Positions 1 to 11,755 of a stretch of DNA of 64,000 nt are shown here, piece by piece. The stretch comes from Tetranychus cinnabarinus (Eukaryota > Arthropoda > Arachnida > Trombidiformes > Tetranychidae): contig WHVY01000001.1 in assembly GCA_022266195.1 (NCBI GenBank), positions 8,246,001-8,310,000 of the forward strand. Reading direction: 5' to 3'. The first letter of the stretch is position 1; the number at the start of each line of letters is the position of its first letter. Both the position numbers and the translations under genes were made by a program. The notes under the pieces are model-generated. The model was not told where the DNA came from and made no database searches. It was given only the letters and a program-made list of their open reading frames with translations.

Positions 1-770
1 AGGTGATCCACTTTGTAAAAATCTCAAGGCTTGAGTGTTTTCTTTTGATCTTCATGCTGATCAAGTCACTTGTTTTTGTTTTTGCTTTTCTTTTCCTCAA
101 AAAAGGGTTATTAGGTTGACAGGCATCTTTCATGGCATAACAGGTATATCTCTGGGTATAAAATATTAATTTATAATAATCCAAATAATGGCTATGATTG
201 TAATTAAAATTGAGCCTTTTTGTGTGCTTCGCCATAATTTTTTCCTTTATGGTTGTCACTCTTTAAATGTTGTTTGAATCATCAAATCACAGACAGATCA
301 TAACGATTAGGATATTGAAGGTGTTGAACCATTGTTTTGTTTCAGCTTTTGAACGCTTGTCATCATTATTTCTTTCTGAATCAAACAATGACTTGTAATA
401 TTAACAGAACATGAAATCAAAACTATACTTTGGCGAAATGGTAAACCAGCTAAAAATTAATAATAATAACAATTGTTATAAAAAAGGATAAAAGGAAAGA
501 GCGAAAAAAGGGTTAATGAATTGAAAAAAGACAAACTAATGTAATATCCAAAATGAAGACCAAAAATGCTTTTCTTTGTTGGCAATAACAATAGGATAAA
601 TGATAACCAGAGTTGCTTTCAGTTCTTTGGTGAGTGGTTATTGCACCAAAACAAAAAGGAATGTATAAAATTTAAATTGCCACAAATGTGATTGACCAGA
701 GTGAAAGAGAGCTTTGTTGCTTGAATTTCCTCAGCTTAGGATGCCAACGAAACATGAAAATAAATCGTCT
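1..770. other. Gene-free flank downstream of the USP gene
   Basis: A+T-rich sequence holding no supported reading frame. It lies 3' of the minus-strand deubiquitinase and probably contains its 3' UTR, but I see no convincing minus-strand AATAAA close to the stop codon. Confidence 0.5.
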
Positions 771-3700
771 TTAAACCGAGGTGACCGTCCAGTATCTACT
801 GTTTTCTTGTAAAGGGGGAGAACGTAGAGGTTGATTCTCATCAGTCAGACAGTTAGGTTGATCAGGCGAATTAGCCTCATATTTACCATGAATTTCTTTG
901 TGAGTTGGTGATGTAAAACGTCCATTACTCATTGAATGATTTCGATCGTTCTTTGGTTGTATTAGCTGCTTTTGTTGTGGCGGGATTATAGACTGCATAT
1001 TCCGAGGTAAAGATGCTGTTTTTGAATTGCTTTTTTCGTAACTATTTATCTGAGATCTTTTGACCGGAGGTGAAACTGATCGAGAATCTTTTAATAAAGC
1101 TTTAGTTGCGTCATTTGATCCTCTCGAGGGTAAAGTTGAATAAGCTCGGGCTCCACGAGAAGGTTGGTTATAATTGCTGACAGTTTGGTGATTGCTTTTG
1201 TTTCCGTGTAATGAAGAATCTGAGAGCAAAAAGAGGGATAAAATTACATTGATATGTTGAAATTAGCAAATACCAAAATTAGAAACAATCACCGAAGTAA
1301 AAAAATGAGTAATTCAAGTGTTGATTTTTTTCCTACCTGAATTAGGATGACTATTAGATGATAAATTATCTTGACTATTACAAGAAACTGGAGATGGTCG
1401 ATTAGAGATTGAAGATGAAAGATGATAAGTCCAATGGTCGAATGGTCTGTTTGAACTGATTGTGCTGTACGTTGATGACGAACCATTTGATGAGCCTGAA
1501 CAAGAATTTATTGGTGAGATAAATGAAAGAGTTGATCTTTGGTAAAATAAAATGTATGCATCCGAGGTGACAACAGATTTCTCTGATATTGGAGAAACAT
1601 TTTGATCATCAAATGAGTACCACTTGCCATCCACAATATTTCGACAATAAGCCGTATAATGGCCTGCCTGCATGTTGCCATGATGATTGCAAACTGCATA
1701 GAGGTGGTAGACATTATCCTCTGACCGAGAGGAACAACTTTTACTGTGGGATGGTCGGCGCCAAGGTGAAGGGAGATAAGATGATGAGTTACGCAAATTA
1801 TTGTTGTTGACAAAATCAACAGTATCACCATAATTATTGTTACGGTTGCTCAAATAAGGATTCATATCAAGGCCAGAAAGTGGGAAAGAAACTAAAGTTG
1901 TCAATTTGGTTCTCGATGAATTGGATGCTTGACGGAAACGCTTTAAATGTATTATAAATATATCTGGAGTTGACCAAAGAGATAGCTTCTTAATACATTG
2001 TTGACGCCGTTTACAAGCTGGACACATCCATGCATTATCAGCTCCTAATCGTTCTTCTCTGAAGTACATTTCGAAGCAATCTTTCAAAGAAGCCGTGTTA
2101 GCCATTTCATTATGGGCTTTAACAAATTCAATATTGGGATCGTCAATTATTGTTATTATATCATCATCATCCACTAAAAGTGTTTGTCTCAAATCAAGAT
2201 CCCATTCAATGATTAATTTTAAATGGATCGGTCCTCGGTAATCACTTTCTTCACAGTGAGACAAAGCCTTATCAACTGTTGGCATATAGAGAGGATGATC
2301 AACATTTTCAGGAAGGTAACATTTACCTAGGAATGAGAAAAGATAAAAATTAGTTGAACTCAATTCAGATTTAAAAATAAAAATAAGCCAACCTGGTAAT
2401 CCATCGACAACTTTTAGGCGGAAAAGTGTCGAATCTTTGATGATTGCAAGATCGCATGTTTTTCTCAGAATTGGAGACATAGATTTCATAAGCCAATGTT
2501 GAATTTCCTTGAAAGATGATTCTCGAGGTAGAGTACAGCTAAAGAATGGACCGAAAACTTTACTTTCGCTACCAATACCAACCCGATTAACCCAAAGCAA
2601 TGTCAAAGGTTGAGATGAGGCAAAGTTAATTGGAGATGATGAGGGTGTCAAGGTGGGTATACCAGTGGAAGAGTATACTCCAGATGTCCAGTCAGGAATA
2701 GCAGGAGTTTCAATGGCTTCTACTTCTACTTCATTAACATCTTCCAAGATTTCATGCATGGTAAGTTTGTCCTTGATCAATTCTTTCAATCCAACTTCGT
2801 GTTCTTTAATCAACAGAACCAACTGACGTTCAGGAATTTTAACCAATCGTGAAATTTTATCTCGCAATTCACGAAGAGTTGCTTGAGCTTCAATGGCAAC
2901 AACCATCCGCACCTTAACAATGAAAAGAAAGGAAAAGTAAAGATGTAATTAGTATAATTGTTTATAATTATTCTCTTAGAATAATAATATTGAAGCAAAA
3001 TATAAAGATTTCCATTGAAACTTACAATTTTTGTAACATCATCTAAATAAGAAACATTTATTATGACAGTGTGTGTGCGTTTGATTGGTACCGGAAGTGA
3101 AAGGCACATATAGGGATCAAAGGTATTGCTGTAATTGTTACATGATCGGCAGACCAGAGAGGAGCAGAGTTGAGCTTGAAATAAATCATGAATAAAACTG
3201 CTATCACATCGCATATGATAAGCTAATGTTTCGGCAGCAACAAGCTCGTCTGGTTTGTTCCAACTTTTCTGTATTTGCTGAGTAATAATAGATGAAATAA
3301 GAATATTAATTATCAAATGGAATGAAATAATAAGATGAGAAGTGAAAAACAAATGAAAGATGAGATAGAAAAGAAAGTAAAACTGCATAGATTTCAACAG
3401 ATCATCATGATGATAAAATTGTTAGTGAAAATGAATGCATTCAATCAATAAGTTGCTGTTTCTCTGTTATAAGTGTGATTAACCAAAAAAAAATAGAGAG
3501 TAAAATAAATGTTAAAGATAATCGCTGTTTGTTGTCAGCAACATTTAATTGTCTCACTGCCTTTGCTAATTATCAATTAGAGTGAAACGTGTTTTGTTTT
3601 TGTCACTGTTATGTGCTATTTTTTGGGTTAATTGAAACTAAATCTCATTAAAATATGAATAATAATTTTAGCTTATAATAACAAATAATTACTATATTTA

Positions 3701-4671
3701 CGGTTTTGCTTTATATTTGCTGCTTCTTCAAGAATAAATAATGTCACATTGTTGATTCTCTTTAAGTTATAATATAGCTAATCAAAGCTCTCAAGTTTCT
3801 TGCTACAGCAATAAATATTTGAACTGATAACAACAAATAAAAACAAAAAGGAGGAAATGTGAACATAAATCCTTCTCTATCATCACTATTGACAACTTGA
3901 GTTGAATAAAAAAATACAGATGGCTATAAAACTACATTGTTTATACACAATAATTGTAAGAAATGAGATAAATACCTTCAATTTTTTCGACTTTTTCTTG
4001 GTTGCAATATTAAGGTCTTCATGGAAAATATCCAATAGAAAGAATAAAAATTCTTGGGCATCATGTTGATCACTACCTTCATATTGTTTACAATGTTTTG
4101 AAACAAGATGCTTAAACTTATTAGAAATATCAGGAGAGTAAGAGTTAGTCCAGAGAGATTTAAAAACTAGGGCACATTGGGAGGTTACTTCACCATGAGA
4201 GCCGTATTTACACAAGTTTAATTGGTTATGTTTAACCAAATCAATTTTATAATGGCTCATAACAAAATATTCAGCCAATAAATCGGTATTAGATAAACAT
4301 TGAAGAATTGCATTCATGAAACAAGTATTTCCATGGTTTTTGATACCACAAATGGCCAATGGTTTAGACTCAATTGGTTGTGGCATTGAAGGAGATGGAC
4401 TGATAAGTTTGGAACTAACATCTTGGCTTGATTGAGATGATGATAATTGATGTCGCATAGTTGCATAAGTTGAGGCATGTCTTGGATGTCTCTTACTAGA
4501 TCGAAGAGTACTACTTTTTTCTCGGCTTTGACGGTGATGGCTGGAATGGTGATCAACGACATTGGAACTTCCATTATGGTATGAAGAGTTAGAGAGTGAA
4601 TGAGATGAAAGATTGCGTATCAAACGGCTAAAGAAACTTTGTGACCGTTGGTGTTGATGATGGTTAACCAT
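771..4671 (-). CDS. USP31: Ubiquitin carboxyl-terminal hydrolase, USP31/USP43 type
   Basis: Cysteine protease of the USP family that removes ubiquitin from substrates. I join five exons: 4671-3976, 3277-3026, 2912-2393, 2326-1337 and 1219-771, giving 968 codons with consistent phases. A Ser/His-rich N-terminal tail of about 105 residues precedes the Cys box GIKNHGNTCFMNA (catalytic Cys about residue 117). Next come the LFQAQ...SNTFDP block with a CRSC zinc pair, a ubiquitin-like insert (about residues 317-390) as in USP31/43, a second CPAC zinc pair, HLKRF, and the His box GHYTAYCRN (His about 712) followed by WYSFDD. The Ser-rich tail ends in T-S-V, a class I PDZ-ligand pattern. The intron 2392-2327 is 66 nt and stays open in frame. 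USP31 and USP43 are vertebrate paralogues, so the symbol marks the pair and not one orthologue. A possible 5' UTR splice acceptor lies at 4760-4759. Family assignment is firm; the exact tail is less so. Confidence 0.9.
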
Positions 4672-5796
4672 GAAATTTCACTTGGTTTACATAAGCAGCA
4701 GGAAAAGTGACTCGGTCTGTCAGAGTGAAAAAAAGCGATCAAATTTAAGGCAATACACCTAAGAAACAAAATGACAGCCTTTAGTTAGAAAGATCAAGTA
4801 ACATTATCACAGTAGCAGAAAGAAACTAACAATTTTCACGATTGAGAAACAAAACGTACGATAAAAATATGTTATAAAATATTGGAAAACGGTGCAAGTT
4901 TAAAAAAATTAAATTATAACAACGATAACTTTGGTAATTACCCTTTTTGAAATACCATGGACAGAGCCACTTTCCCACTGTTTAAAGAAAATAATTATAA
5001 TTAAAAACAAGAACCGTCATATTTAACTTATACAGTTTACATTTCATTTTCATTTACCAGTATGGTTTATTAATGCACCAGATGGAGACTAACAAATAGA
5101 CAAAACTTACAATATGAGCAACACAAAAGCGGTTCATTTGAAATGTTCATTTCCTTTTTTTTATTCTCTCCTTTCATCAAGTTTTTTATTCATTGCTATT
5201 GTAAAATTATTGAATCAATTCTGATTAGCTTCGGTAAAATTACCTTTAATAGGAGCGGCCCCTAAATTGCCCTTAAAAATTCTAGATTTTAAATGTGATT
5301 GTGTTTATTGTCTTATTTCTAATTGTAACAAACAACCCAAAAGTGTAACCAAATTGTTCCCACAAACCTTTAACAAATCAGGCCAACTAACCAGTTTTAT
5401 TGGCTAATAAAGAGACTCAGTAAATGGTTAAGCTTGAATAAACACAATAATTTGATTTTTAACATGATAATGACTCAATCTCAAACGTATTTTAACGACA
5501 TTTGTTAATCAAGATATTAAAAATACGATTGATTCAATCTACTGATCAATCAAATCAACATTGATCTTTCATTCAAGTAACCAAAGTGTCAATGCTTGAC
5601 TTGTTGCAGGCATTTTGTCCAATTTTATAAATGAATCATGAGAAAACAATTTTAAATTATTGAACAGATAGTAAAATAGATGATTAACTTACATGTAACA
5701 TGGATTGAATTGAGCAACGATAATCATTAAATTGATAATGTTGAATCTATCACGATATTTTTGGTCAACCAAAATTACTTAACTCTACAAAACAGA
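4672..5796. other. Divergent intergenic region between USP and TMEM17
   Basis: The two genes point away from each other across about 1.3 kb, so this region should contain both promoters. On the minus strand a good acceptor (TTTGTTTCTTAG, exon from 4758) suggests a non-coding first exon for the deubiquitinase. I see no TATA box and no coding potential. Confidence 0.4.
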
Positions 5797-5811
5797 GTTA
5801 CCATTGGTTAC
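5797..5811 (+). promoter_or_regulatory. X-box-like inverted repeat upstream of TMEM17
   Basis: GTTACC-ATT-GGTTAC lies 155 nt before the TMEM17 start. RFX factors bind imperfect inverted repeats of GTNRCC/RGYAAC form upstream of many ciliary genes. The first half fits well and the second half has one mismatch, so the assignment is tentative. Confidence 0.3.
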
Positions 5812-5965
5812 CTTAACCTTATGGAAATACAAACAAATCTCAATTTCTCGAAAAGTTGTTGGCTTTTTTTTCGGTGCAAATGTTTTATTCTGGTTTAATT
5901 TTGATTAGTGAAATTGGTCAAGTCTGAAATCAAAATTTGAAATAGCCAACAGGACAAAAACCAAC

Positions 5966-6776
5966 ATGGCCACTCGCAGACGAAACACTGAGGAATCAGG
6001 CGATGAGTTTTCGGAGGAAAGGATCAGATTAACTGGTAAGCTTTGTTTTATTAATTTAGCAATTGTTTAAACAAGGTGATCTAATTTATTTTTCTGTCTG
6101 TTACAGGTAAAAATATTGCCAAAAGTTGCCTGATGCTTCAAATATCTCTTTATTTCAACATATATTTTTCGCCAATTTACTTCATTACCCTTTATCTTTC
6201 TTACCAGCGTTTTGTGAGTAAATATTAACAAATATAGCTTTTTATTACATTTTTAAGGAAATGGCTATTACAACTAATCGATTTGATGATTTACTTTTTT
6301 AGGAAGATGAATTGAAAGAAATGGAAGTATTTCTAACCAAAACTTTACTCATTATTGGAAGCATTATTGAGATACCCAGACTGTATTTAGGTTATACTGG
6401 TAATTATACGCACCGGGTAAGCGATTGTACAATTTTCAATGTGTATTCATCAATATTTCAGATCAAAGATACTTTATTGAGTTTTCTCAATATTTATTTA
6501 GATATTGCGGAGCATTTATTTTTCAAATTTAATTTACAAATTTGTTTTTCTCTCATTTTATTCTAAAAGGTTCCTCATATACTTTGTTTCTGGCTAATGA
6601 CAACATTCATTCAATTTCCTGTTCAATTAATGATGAGAACAAGTCCATTAACCGTCAAACCTTTCCTAGCTACAGTTAATGTAGTCATGGTTATATTTTT
6701 ATTTTTTGAAATTTCTGTCTGTTTCTTTGTTTTTCGTTGGTTACTCAAGCTAATTCCTAAAATCAAACAAACGTAA
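5966..6776 (+). CDS. TMEM17: Transmembrane protein 17 (ciliary transition zone)
   Basis: Small four-pass membrane protein of the MKS/B9 transition-zone module that gates entry into cilia. Four exons: 5966-6035, 6107-6213, 6303-6416 and 6570-6776, giving 165 residues (vertebrate TMEM17 is about 198). Introns are GT-AG and 71-153 nt. The family signature is visible: LQISLYFNIYFSP in the first membrane segment, then EIPRLYLGYTGN closing the second, and a VPHILCFWLMTTFIQFP segment in the third. The shorter length comes from a short basic C-terminus. The ATG at 5966 is the first in frame and precedes a charged N-terminus typical of the family. A poly(A) signal AATAAA lies at 6854-6859, 78 nt after the stop. 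TMEM216 and TMEM80 are related, but the LYLGY motif favours TMEM17. Confidence 0.85.
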
Positions 6777-7659
6777 TTCTCGCTCATAATCTATTTTCAA
6801 CTCGGATTATTGCATCGTATTGTGTTACCCATGTTTTACACCCAAGCCATTGCAATAAATCAATTGCTAAGTGCATTTATTACCAATCGACAACTCAACA
6901 TGATTAACTTTGGAACTGATAACAATCAGCATCACAATATAATCCTTATAAATAAATGAATTTTTGCATTCATTAGCATAGAGATTGATCCATCTCTCTT
7001 TCCAAATTGACCTTTTAATTATAGTAATTTTCCATCTAATATTTAATTTACACAGCTGAAATCGATGTTGACCCTTGAATAGTAGTTTAAATTTGAGATA
7101 AGATTGATCTTGAATGATCAAAAAAGATATCCACCAAATAAAATAAACACTTCTTAAGCTGAGGTTAAAATTTTAAGCACAACTTATACCAATAAATTGA
7201 ATGATCTTTCTTTATTTTGATTTTAGTCCATGAAAATCTTTGGCTTTTGATGCGTTTGATTTGATTTTACACATTTGACATTTTGTTGAATATTTGTATT
7301 TTCAAAATTAAAGTCTATTTGGTAATAAATAAAGAGAAAATTGATCTCTTAACAAGTTGTGATGATGCCTTTTGATCATTTGATGGATTTAGTTTACAAT
7401 TAAAATACAAAAACTGCGGCAGAAAAATAAACCAGCAGACTCGTTTTTACCACTATAGATGGCGATGCTAGTCCTTATAATTTTCTTTGCTAATTGCAGC
7501 AAATTAATATTAAATTTGATGTGATTCTTGTAACTACAAAGTCATTACACGGTAATTTAATCACAATTAACGCCCAGAGTTGCTGAAATCTTGGGTGATG
7601 CCAAAGTAGTCATAAATTTGTACGAGCAACAATTTGGCTCGATGAGAAAGTGAAATAAA
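6777..7659. other. Convergent intergenic region
   Basis: This lies between the 3' ends of TMEM17 and the four-pass membrane gene. Apart from the TMEM17 poly(A) signal, I see only A+T-rich non-coding sequence. Confidence 0.5.
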
Positions 7660-8458
7660 TCAAACTCCAAATCGTAACTTCATTATTCCAATTCTTGTTT
7701 TATTACCATCATCATCATCGAAAGCTTCTTGAGCTGGTTTACCGGTACACAATTTGATCAATCGATCAAAAACTATGATTATTCCTTTAAAAACAACAGC
7801 TAAACCTAAAATTCCAAGTAAGATCACTTGAAAGGTTGACTTGTTCAAAGTTAGGCTTGATATAATTGTCATATGAGTTGTGTACAATAAATGGTAGATT
7901 AACTCAAATCTTAGCCATCTGCTTTGATTAAATTTTTCAATCACATGAAAAGTATATAATAAAATAAGTAATGTGTTGAGTCCGGCAACAATGGATGAAA
8001 GGTAAAAATAAATGTCTCTCAAAAGGCATTCGTCTCGTGTCACGGGATCAACAGCAGCACCTGATTCAGAAAAAAAAACGAGAAATAATTAGAATAGATA
8101 ATTGATTACGTTAGTAGTACTTTTGGTCATTTAAAATCTACTTACGCTTACAATGAGGTCGTAATGTTGCAAGTATGACAGCAGCAACAACACACTCGGC
8201 AACCATAATCATTAAACATTTTGCTAGGCAAGAAGTGAGATATTTCCAATCACATAAACAAACAGACCTTGATTTAGTAGTCCTTGGTTTAGTTCGGGCA
8301 CAAAGTTCAGGTAAACGGGGTAACAGCTCATTTAAACGAATCGTCTCTGAACTTGCAGTACTAAAGGTCGACTTCTCAACCCCAGAGCTTTTAATTGCAT
8401 TAGATACAGTAGATACATTAGATGTATTAGATCGAACCTTAACAATTTTAGCATCCAT
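7660..8458 (-). CDS. Uncharacterised four-pass membrane protein
   Basis: Two exons (8458-8146 and 8060-7660) flank an 85-nt GT-AG intron; the joined frame encodes 237 residues, with an Arg codon split across the junction. A Ser/Thr-rich cytoplasmic N-terminus of about 75 residues precedes four hydrophobic segments: LAKCLMIMVAECVVAAVILA; FYLSSIVAGLNTLLILLYTF; LIYHLLYTTHMTIISSLTL; and VILLGILGLAVVFKGIIIVF. The tail is acidic (DDDDGN). The tetraspan layout with short loops resembles MARVEL-domain proteins, but I see no diagnostic motif and do not recognise the family. The plus-strand frame over exon 1 is a shadow. The gene structure is well supported; the function is unknown. Confidence 0.7.
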
Positions 8459-9724
8459 TTCATTTGAAAATATTTATATCCTTTGCGAGTAGATATTATT
8501 AAGAAAGAATGGAGAAAGAAAATAATTTGATTTGAATGCAGATATAAAATACTGTACATTGAAAAATGTAAACCTTTTGAATTACATTCATGTATTTCTA
8601 GGTAGATTTGTCTGGATTATTAGAGACCAGAACAAATTGAGTTACATTAAATTGACTTCTTTGCATTAATTTACGTTTAATTTAGATAAATTACCTTTAA
8701 AATTGGATATATGATGAAAGGAGAAAGCAGAGAAAGTAGAAAGATAAACATATTGTTTCCTTTGTTTTCTTACCCATTCCTTTCTAAAGCTTTCTTATGG
8801 TCGGTTGATGAAATTAAGGTCATTTAGTGACCTTTGTCCTTTTGTCACTCTTTATGTCACTAGTCAATCCTGTTCCAATTGTGATATTAACCCGTTACTG
8901 GCAGAAAAGCGAGGGTGTAAATGATGAAGATATTAACAAAGGCAAAGTTTTACTGTTAACAATTGACAAATCTTCAGCTTCGCGCTATTGAATGACAAAT
9001 AAGTTGCTTCTTATGCTGAATTAACAATTGCACATTCAGATGGCATTACTTTCCTGCTATGTTTCTTTATTGAAAATAACAATAATAATTGTATTATAAA
9101 CGAAAATTTGGGTCATTGTCTTGCATTATTTAGTCCTTTTTGCTGTTATTTATTTGTATTATTCGGTATTAATAAGTCACCCTCAAATCCATCGGCACCG
9201 CTAATAAACAACCTTCATTTCACTTCATATTTTCACCGTGTTAACTCTTGCTCTTTATTGTAATAATTTTTGTTGTCCATTCATTTTGTGATCCAAGTCA
9301 ATTGTAATGTCTAATAATGGTGATGATGCATTTTGCTCCATTTAATCAATTGTCCAACTCCTGCCAATCAACAATGAAAGTCCATAATAGGTTAATTTTG
9401 ATCCAGAGGGTCATCTGTTAACCATTTTGTCCTCTTTCATCCCTTGCTTAAAATTCACTATTGACCATAACGGAGCAACCTATGGAGTAACCTTTTTAAA
9501 TTGTTACAATTTGTCTGATTAAGATTTATATCTATTTGATAGTCACTGATTAGTTCCAAGTAAAGCAATGAAGTGTTTTTATCTATTATTTGGTAGCATC
9601 ATTCATAGACTACAGACTTGTATGTCAAAAATAGACTGAATTGAACAAATTGTTGCTTCTCGGTAAAATGAAACATAAAGGAAAGTCAATTGCTGAATAA
9701 AAGTGGTTTTGCTTCAAAGTAATC
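8459..9724. other. Gene-free A+T-rich stretch
   Basis: No reading frame, splice-linked exon or clear repeat is supported here. The upstream part should hold the promoter of the four-pass membrane gene, but no TATA box stands out. Confidence 0.4.
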
Positions 9725-10345
9725 AATTTTGATAATGTAAAAAAAGTTCAAGTAATTTAAACACCTTTATCGTTTATTAAATGAACAGTTTCATCTTAAT
9801 TACAGTGTAAAGTAAGGATTAAGTGAGCCAATGATTCAATGAAAATGACACTTTTAACCAAAATTACTTTGTCTCTTCAAAATCATTAATCATTTTCAAG
9901 TTAACCAACTCTTAATCCACAAATAAAATAGCTGGATGCATAAATTAAGTATCAAGTGTAACAGTTGAAAGTTTAAAAGATAAATGACAACCGAATATTA
10001 ATCAAGTAAAAATCAATTTAGAGATACATTGCCATCAAATCAATGATCTATCGAGAATTAATTTTTCATTTCAAACGTTATTTCTCATAATGACCATGCT
10101 CTTCATATCTGCAACATTCTGAATAGATCAAAGCTGCTTTTGTTTTCACCATTTTTTCAAGTTTACTACATTTAAGGTGCGACCTAAAAAGTTTGCAACC
10201 TCTCTTATTGCTCGTACGTTGATTTGGGCTTATCCCGTTATTTGAATGCTTTTACTTGAACACAATTCGGCTTGAAATAAAAATTTCCAGAATTTTTCTG
10301 GTATCCAGTTGTGTAGCTCTAATCTTAGCGTACATAACAAAATAT
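9725..10345 (+). repeat. Cathepsin-cluster spacer repeat, copy 1
   Basis: This is similar to 13160-13590 and, very closely in its first part, to 18462-18760. Shared words include TAAAGTAAGGATTAA and AATAGCTGGATGCATAA. The other two copies lie just 3' of cathepsin-B-like genes. Here no gene precedes it, so it probably marks the left boundary of the tandemly duplicated unit or the scar of a lost copy. Confidence 0.7.
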
Positions 10346-10800
10346 AATTGATGAGTGATTTAAGTGGTTCGGTGCATAAATAATGAACTGTACTTTTTTC
10401 TGATAAATATCAATCAAATTGTTGACTAAACAGATTTTCAGATTCGTTGATAGTTCAAAAACAATAGACATCACATTTGTTTGCATGTCGTGCTTACAAT
10501 CCCTTATCATATGTGAATTTTTCTGATATCAGTATCAAAGTCATTCGGTGATTTGACTTCGGACTATTATACGAACAAGTAACTAGTAAGATCATTTTCA
10601 GAATCTGATAGAATCCTTTTTAGACAGGTTGACGTTTGTTAAAAGCATATTACACATCATTTCCATCAAATTATTATCCAGTTTAAAGAGATGGTTTGAC
10701 TATCACGTTATCGATAACACAGAGAAAACAATATATCGATAACTCTTTTCAATGATCGATAACAAATTACATAAGTCATTGTGGTACATCTTTTGATATT

Positions 10801-11310
10801 TAGGTCCGGGATGAAAGACGAAAAGGCAACAAAGGCAAAAGAGGCAAAATTACCAAAATTAAGTCACTTTTTAGCAATTTTTTATGAACAGTGTTGAATT
10901 TATACAGCTTAGAAAATTAAGTTTCGCCCATCAACATTTAAAGATACGCATCTGGATTGATAAGACTAGTAAATCAATTGTAAAATCAATGGAGATTTTG
11001 ATTAAAACTAATCTTATCGATTTAGATGCGTATCATTGAATCTTGATGGGCGAAACTTAATTTTCTAAGCTGTATTACAGGTGAATATACAGTAATTCTT
11101 GAATATTAACTTGTAAGCTTAAAGCTCTGTTTGAACTCACAACCAGCCTCTGAAACTCTACTAGCTTCAGCTAGGAGCTCAATGGCATAAACTGGTAGTA
11201 GTGTAGGTGTTAGGTGTTTCCATTACGTGATTTTAGTCATTTTTAACCCTTCCTTTCCTTTTTTGCCTTTTGCCCAGTTTTTGCTCTTTTTTTCTTTTAT
11301 CCCAGACCTG
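10801..11310. mobile_element. MITE-like element with 20-30 bp terminal inverted repeats
   Basis: The left end AGGTCCGGGATGAAAGA and the reverse complement of the right end AGGTCTGGGATAAAAGA match, with looser A/G-rich similarity continuing inward. The paralogous upstream region of the second cathepsin-like gene (about 16700-16760) lacks the insert and runs straight from the CAT(C/T)TTT...GATATT-type flank to TTTTCTTGGCATC. No transposase is encoded, and no clean target-site duplication is visible. It is interrupted by a second element at 10905-11072. Confidence 0.55.
10905..11072. mobile_element. 168-bp foldback MITE, Tc1/mariner-like, nested in the larger MITE
   Basis: This is an almost complete foldback. 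The left arm begins CAGCTTAGAAAATTAAGTTT and the right arm is its reverse complement, with pairing continuing through the GATACGCATCT and GATAAGA-TAGT segments to a short loop. TA dinucleotides flank both ends (10903-10904 and 11073-11074), as expected for TA-target Tc1/mariner-type MITEs. There is no coding capacity. Confidence 0.75.
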
Positions 11311-11503
11311 ATTTTCTTGGCATCTGTTTCAAATACCGATCAAAATGATTAAAACTATCTAAAGTTGTGTTGCTCTTTCTAGAATTGTTCATAATATATT
11401 TCTTCTATTGTTAAATATTATCGGTAACCATATATGCAATAACAATAACTATCGATAACTAACAATAATTTATTTTTCTGTTATCGTCAAACTCTATCAT
11501 CTA

Positions 11504-11513
11504 CCAAATTTGG
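11504..11513 (+). promoter_or_regulatory. CArG-like box, class I promoter of first cathepsin-like gene
   Basis: CCAAATTTGG fits the CC(A/T)6GG consensus of serum response factor/MADS sites. The same box stands at 16859-16868 (as CCATATTTGG) and 31563-31572, each 178-188 bp before the TATA box. Binding by SRF is inference. Confidence 0.4.
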
Positions 11514-11682
11514 AGCATTAATGGATGAAATTAACGATTTCAACACAAAATAGAAGGTAAATATTTTCACCATTTATTCCAGATAAAGATATCTAAGATA
11601 ATCAATTGTTCATTTTACATATTAGGATTAGTAAATCAACTTTAAGCGCTTGCTTAACATTGATTGTGAACTGAGAATCCTG

Positions 11683-11690
11683 TATAAAAA
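11683..11690 (+). promoter_or_regulatory. TATA box of the cathepsin-like gene at 11756
   Basis: TATAAAAA followed by CAGAATCTT lies 73 nt before the ATG. A TCATCATTT initiator-like stretch starts about 30 nt downstream. The arrangement is conserved at 17047 and 31741. Confidence 0.7.
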
Positions 11691-11755
11691 CAGAATCTTA
11701 AGCTAGCTCGATCATCATTTCTTGTTACAATTTCGCTTCACTGAGTACTTTCAAG

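Noticed and set aside
1508..1831. Overlapping reading frames on both strands inside the USP gene
   Set aside because: They are shadows of the deubiquitinase His-box exon, which explains this DNA fully.
8175..8492. 105-codon plus-strand frame
   Set aside because: Antisense to exon 1 of the four-pass membrane protein, whose splice phase and membrane segments make it the real gene.
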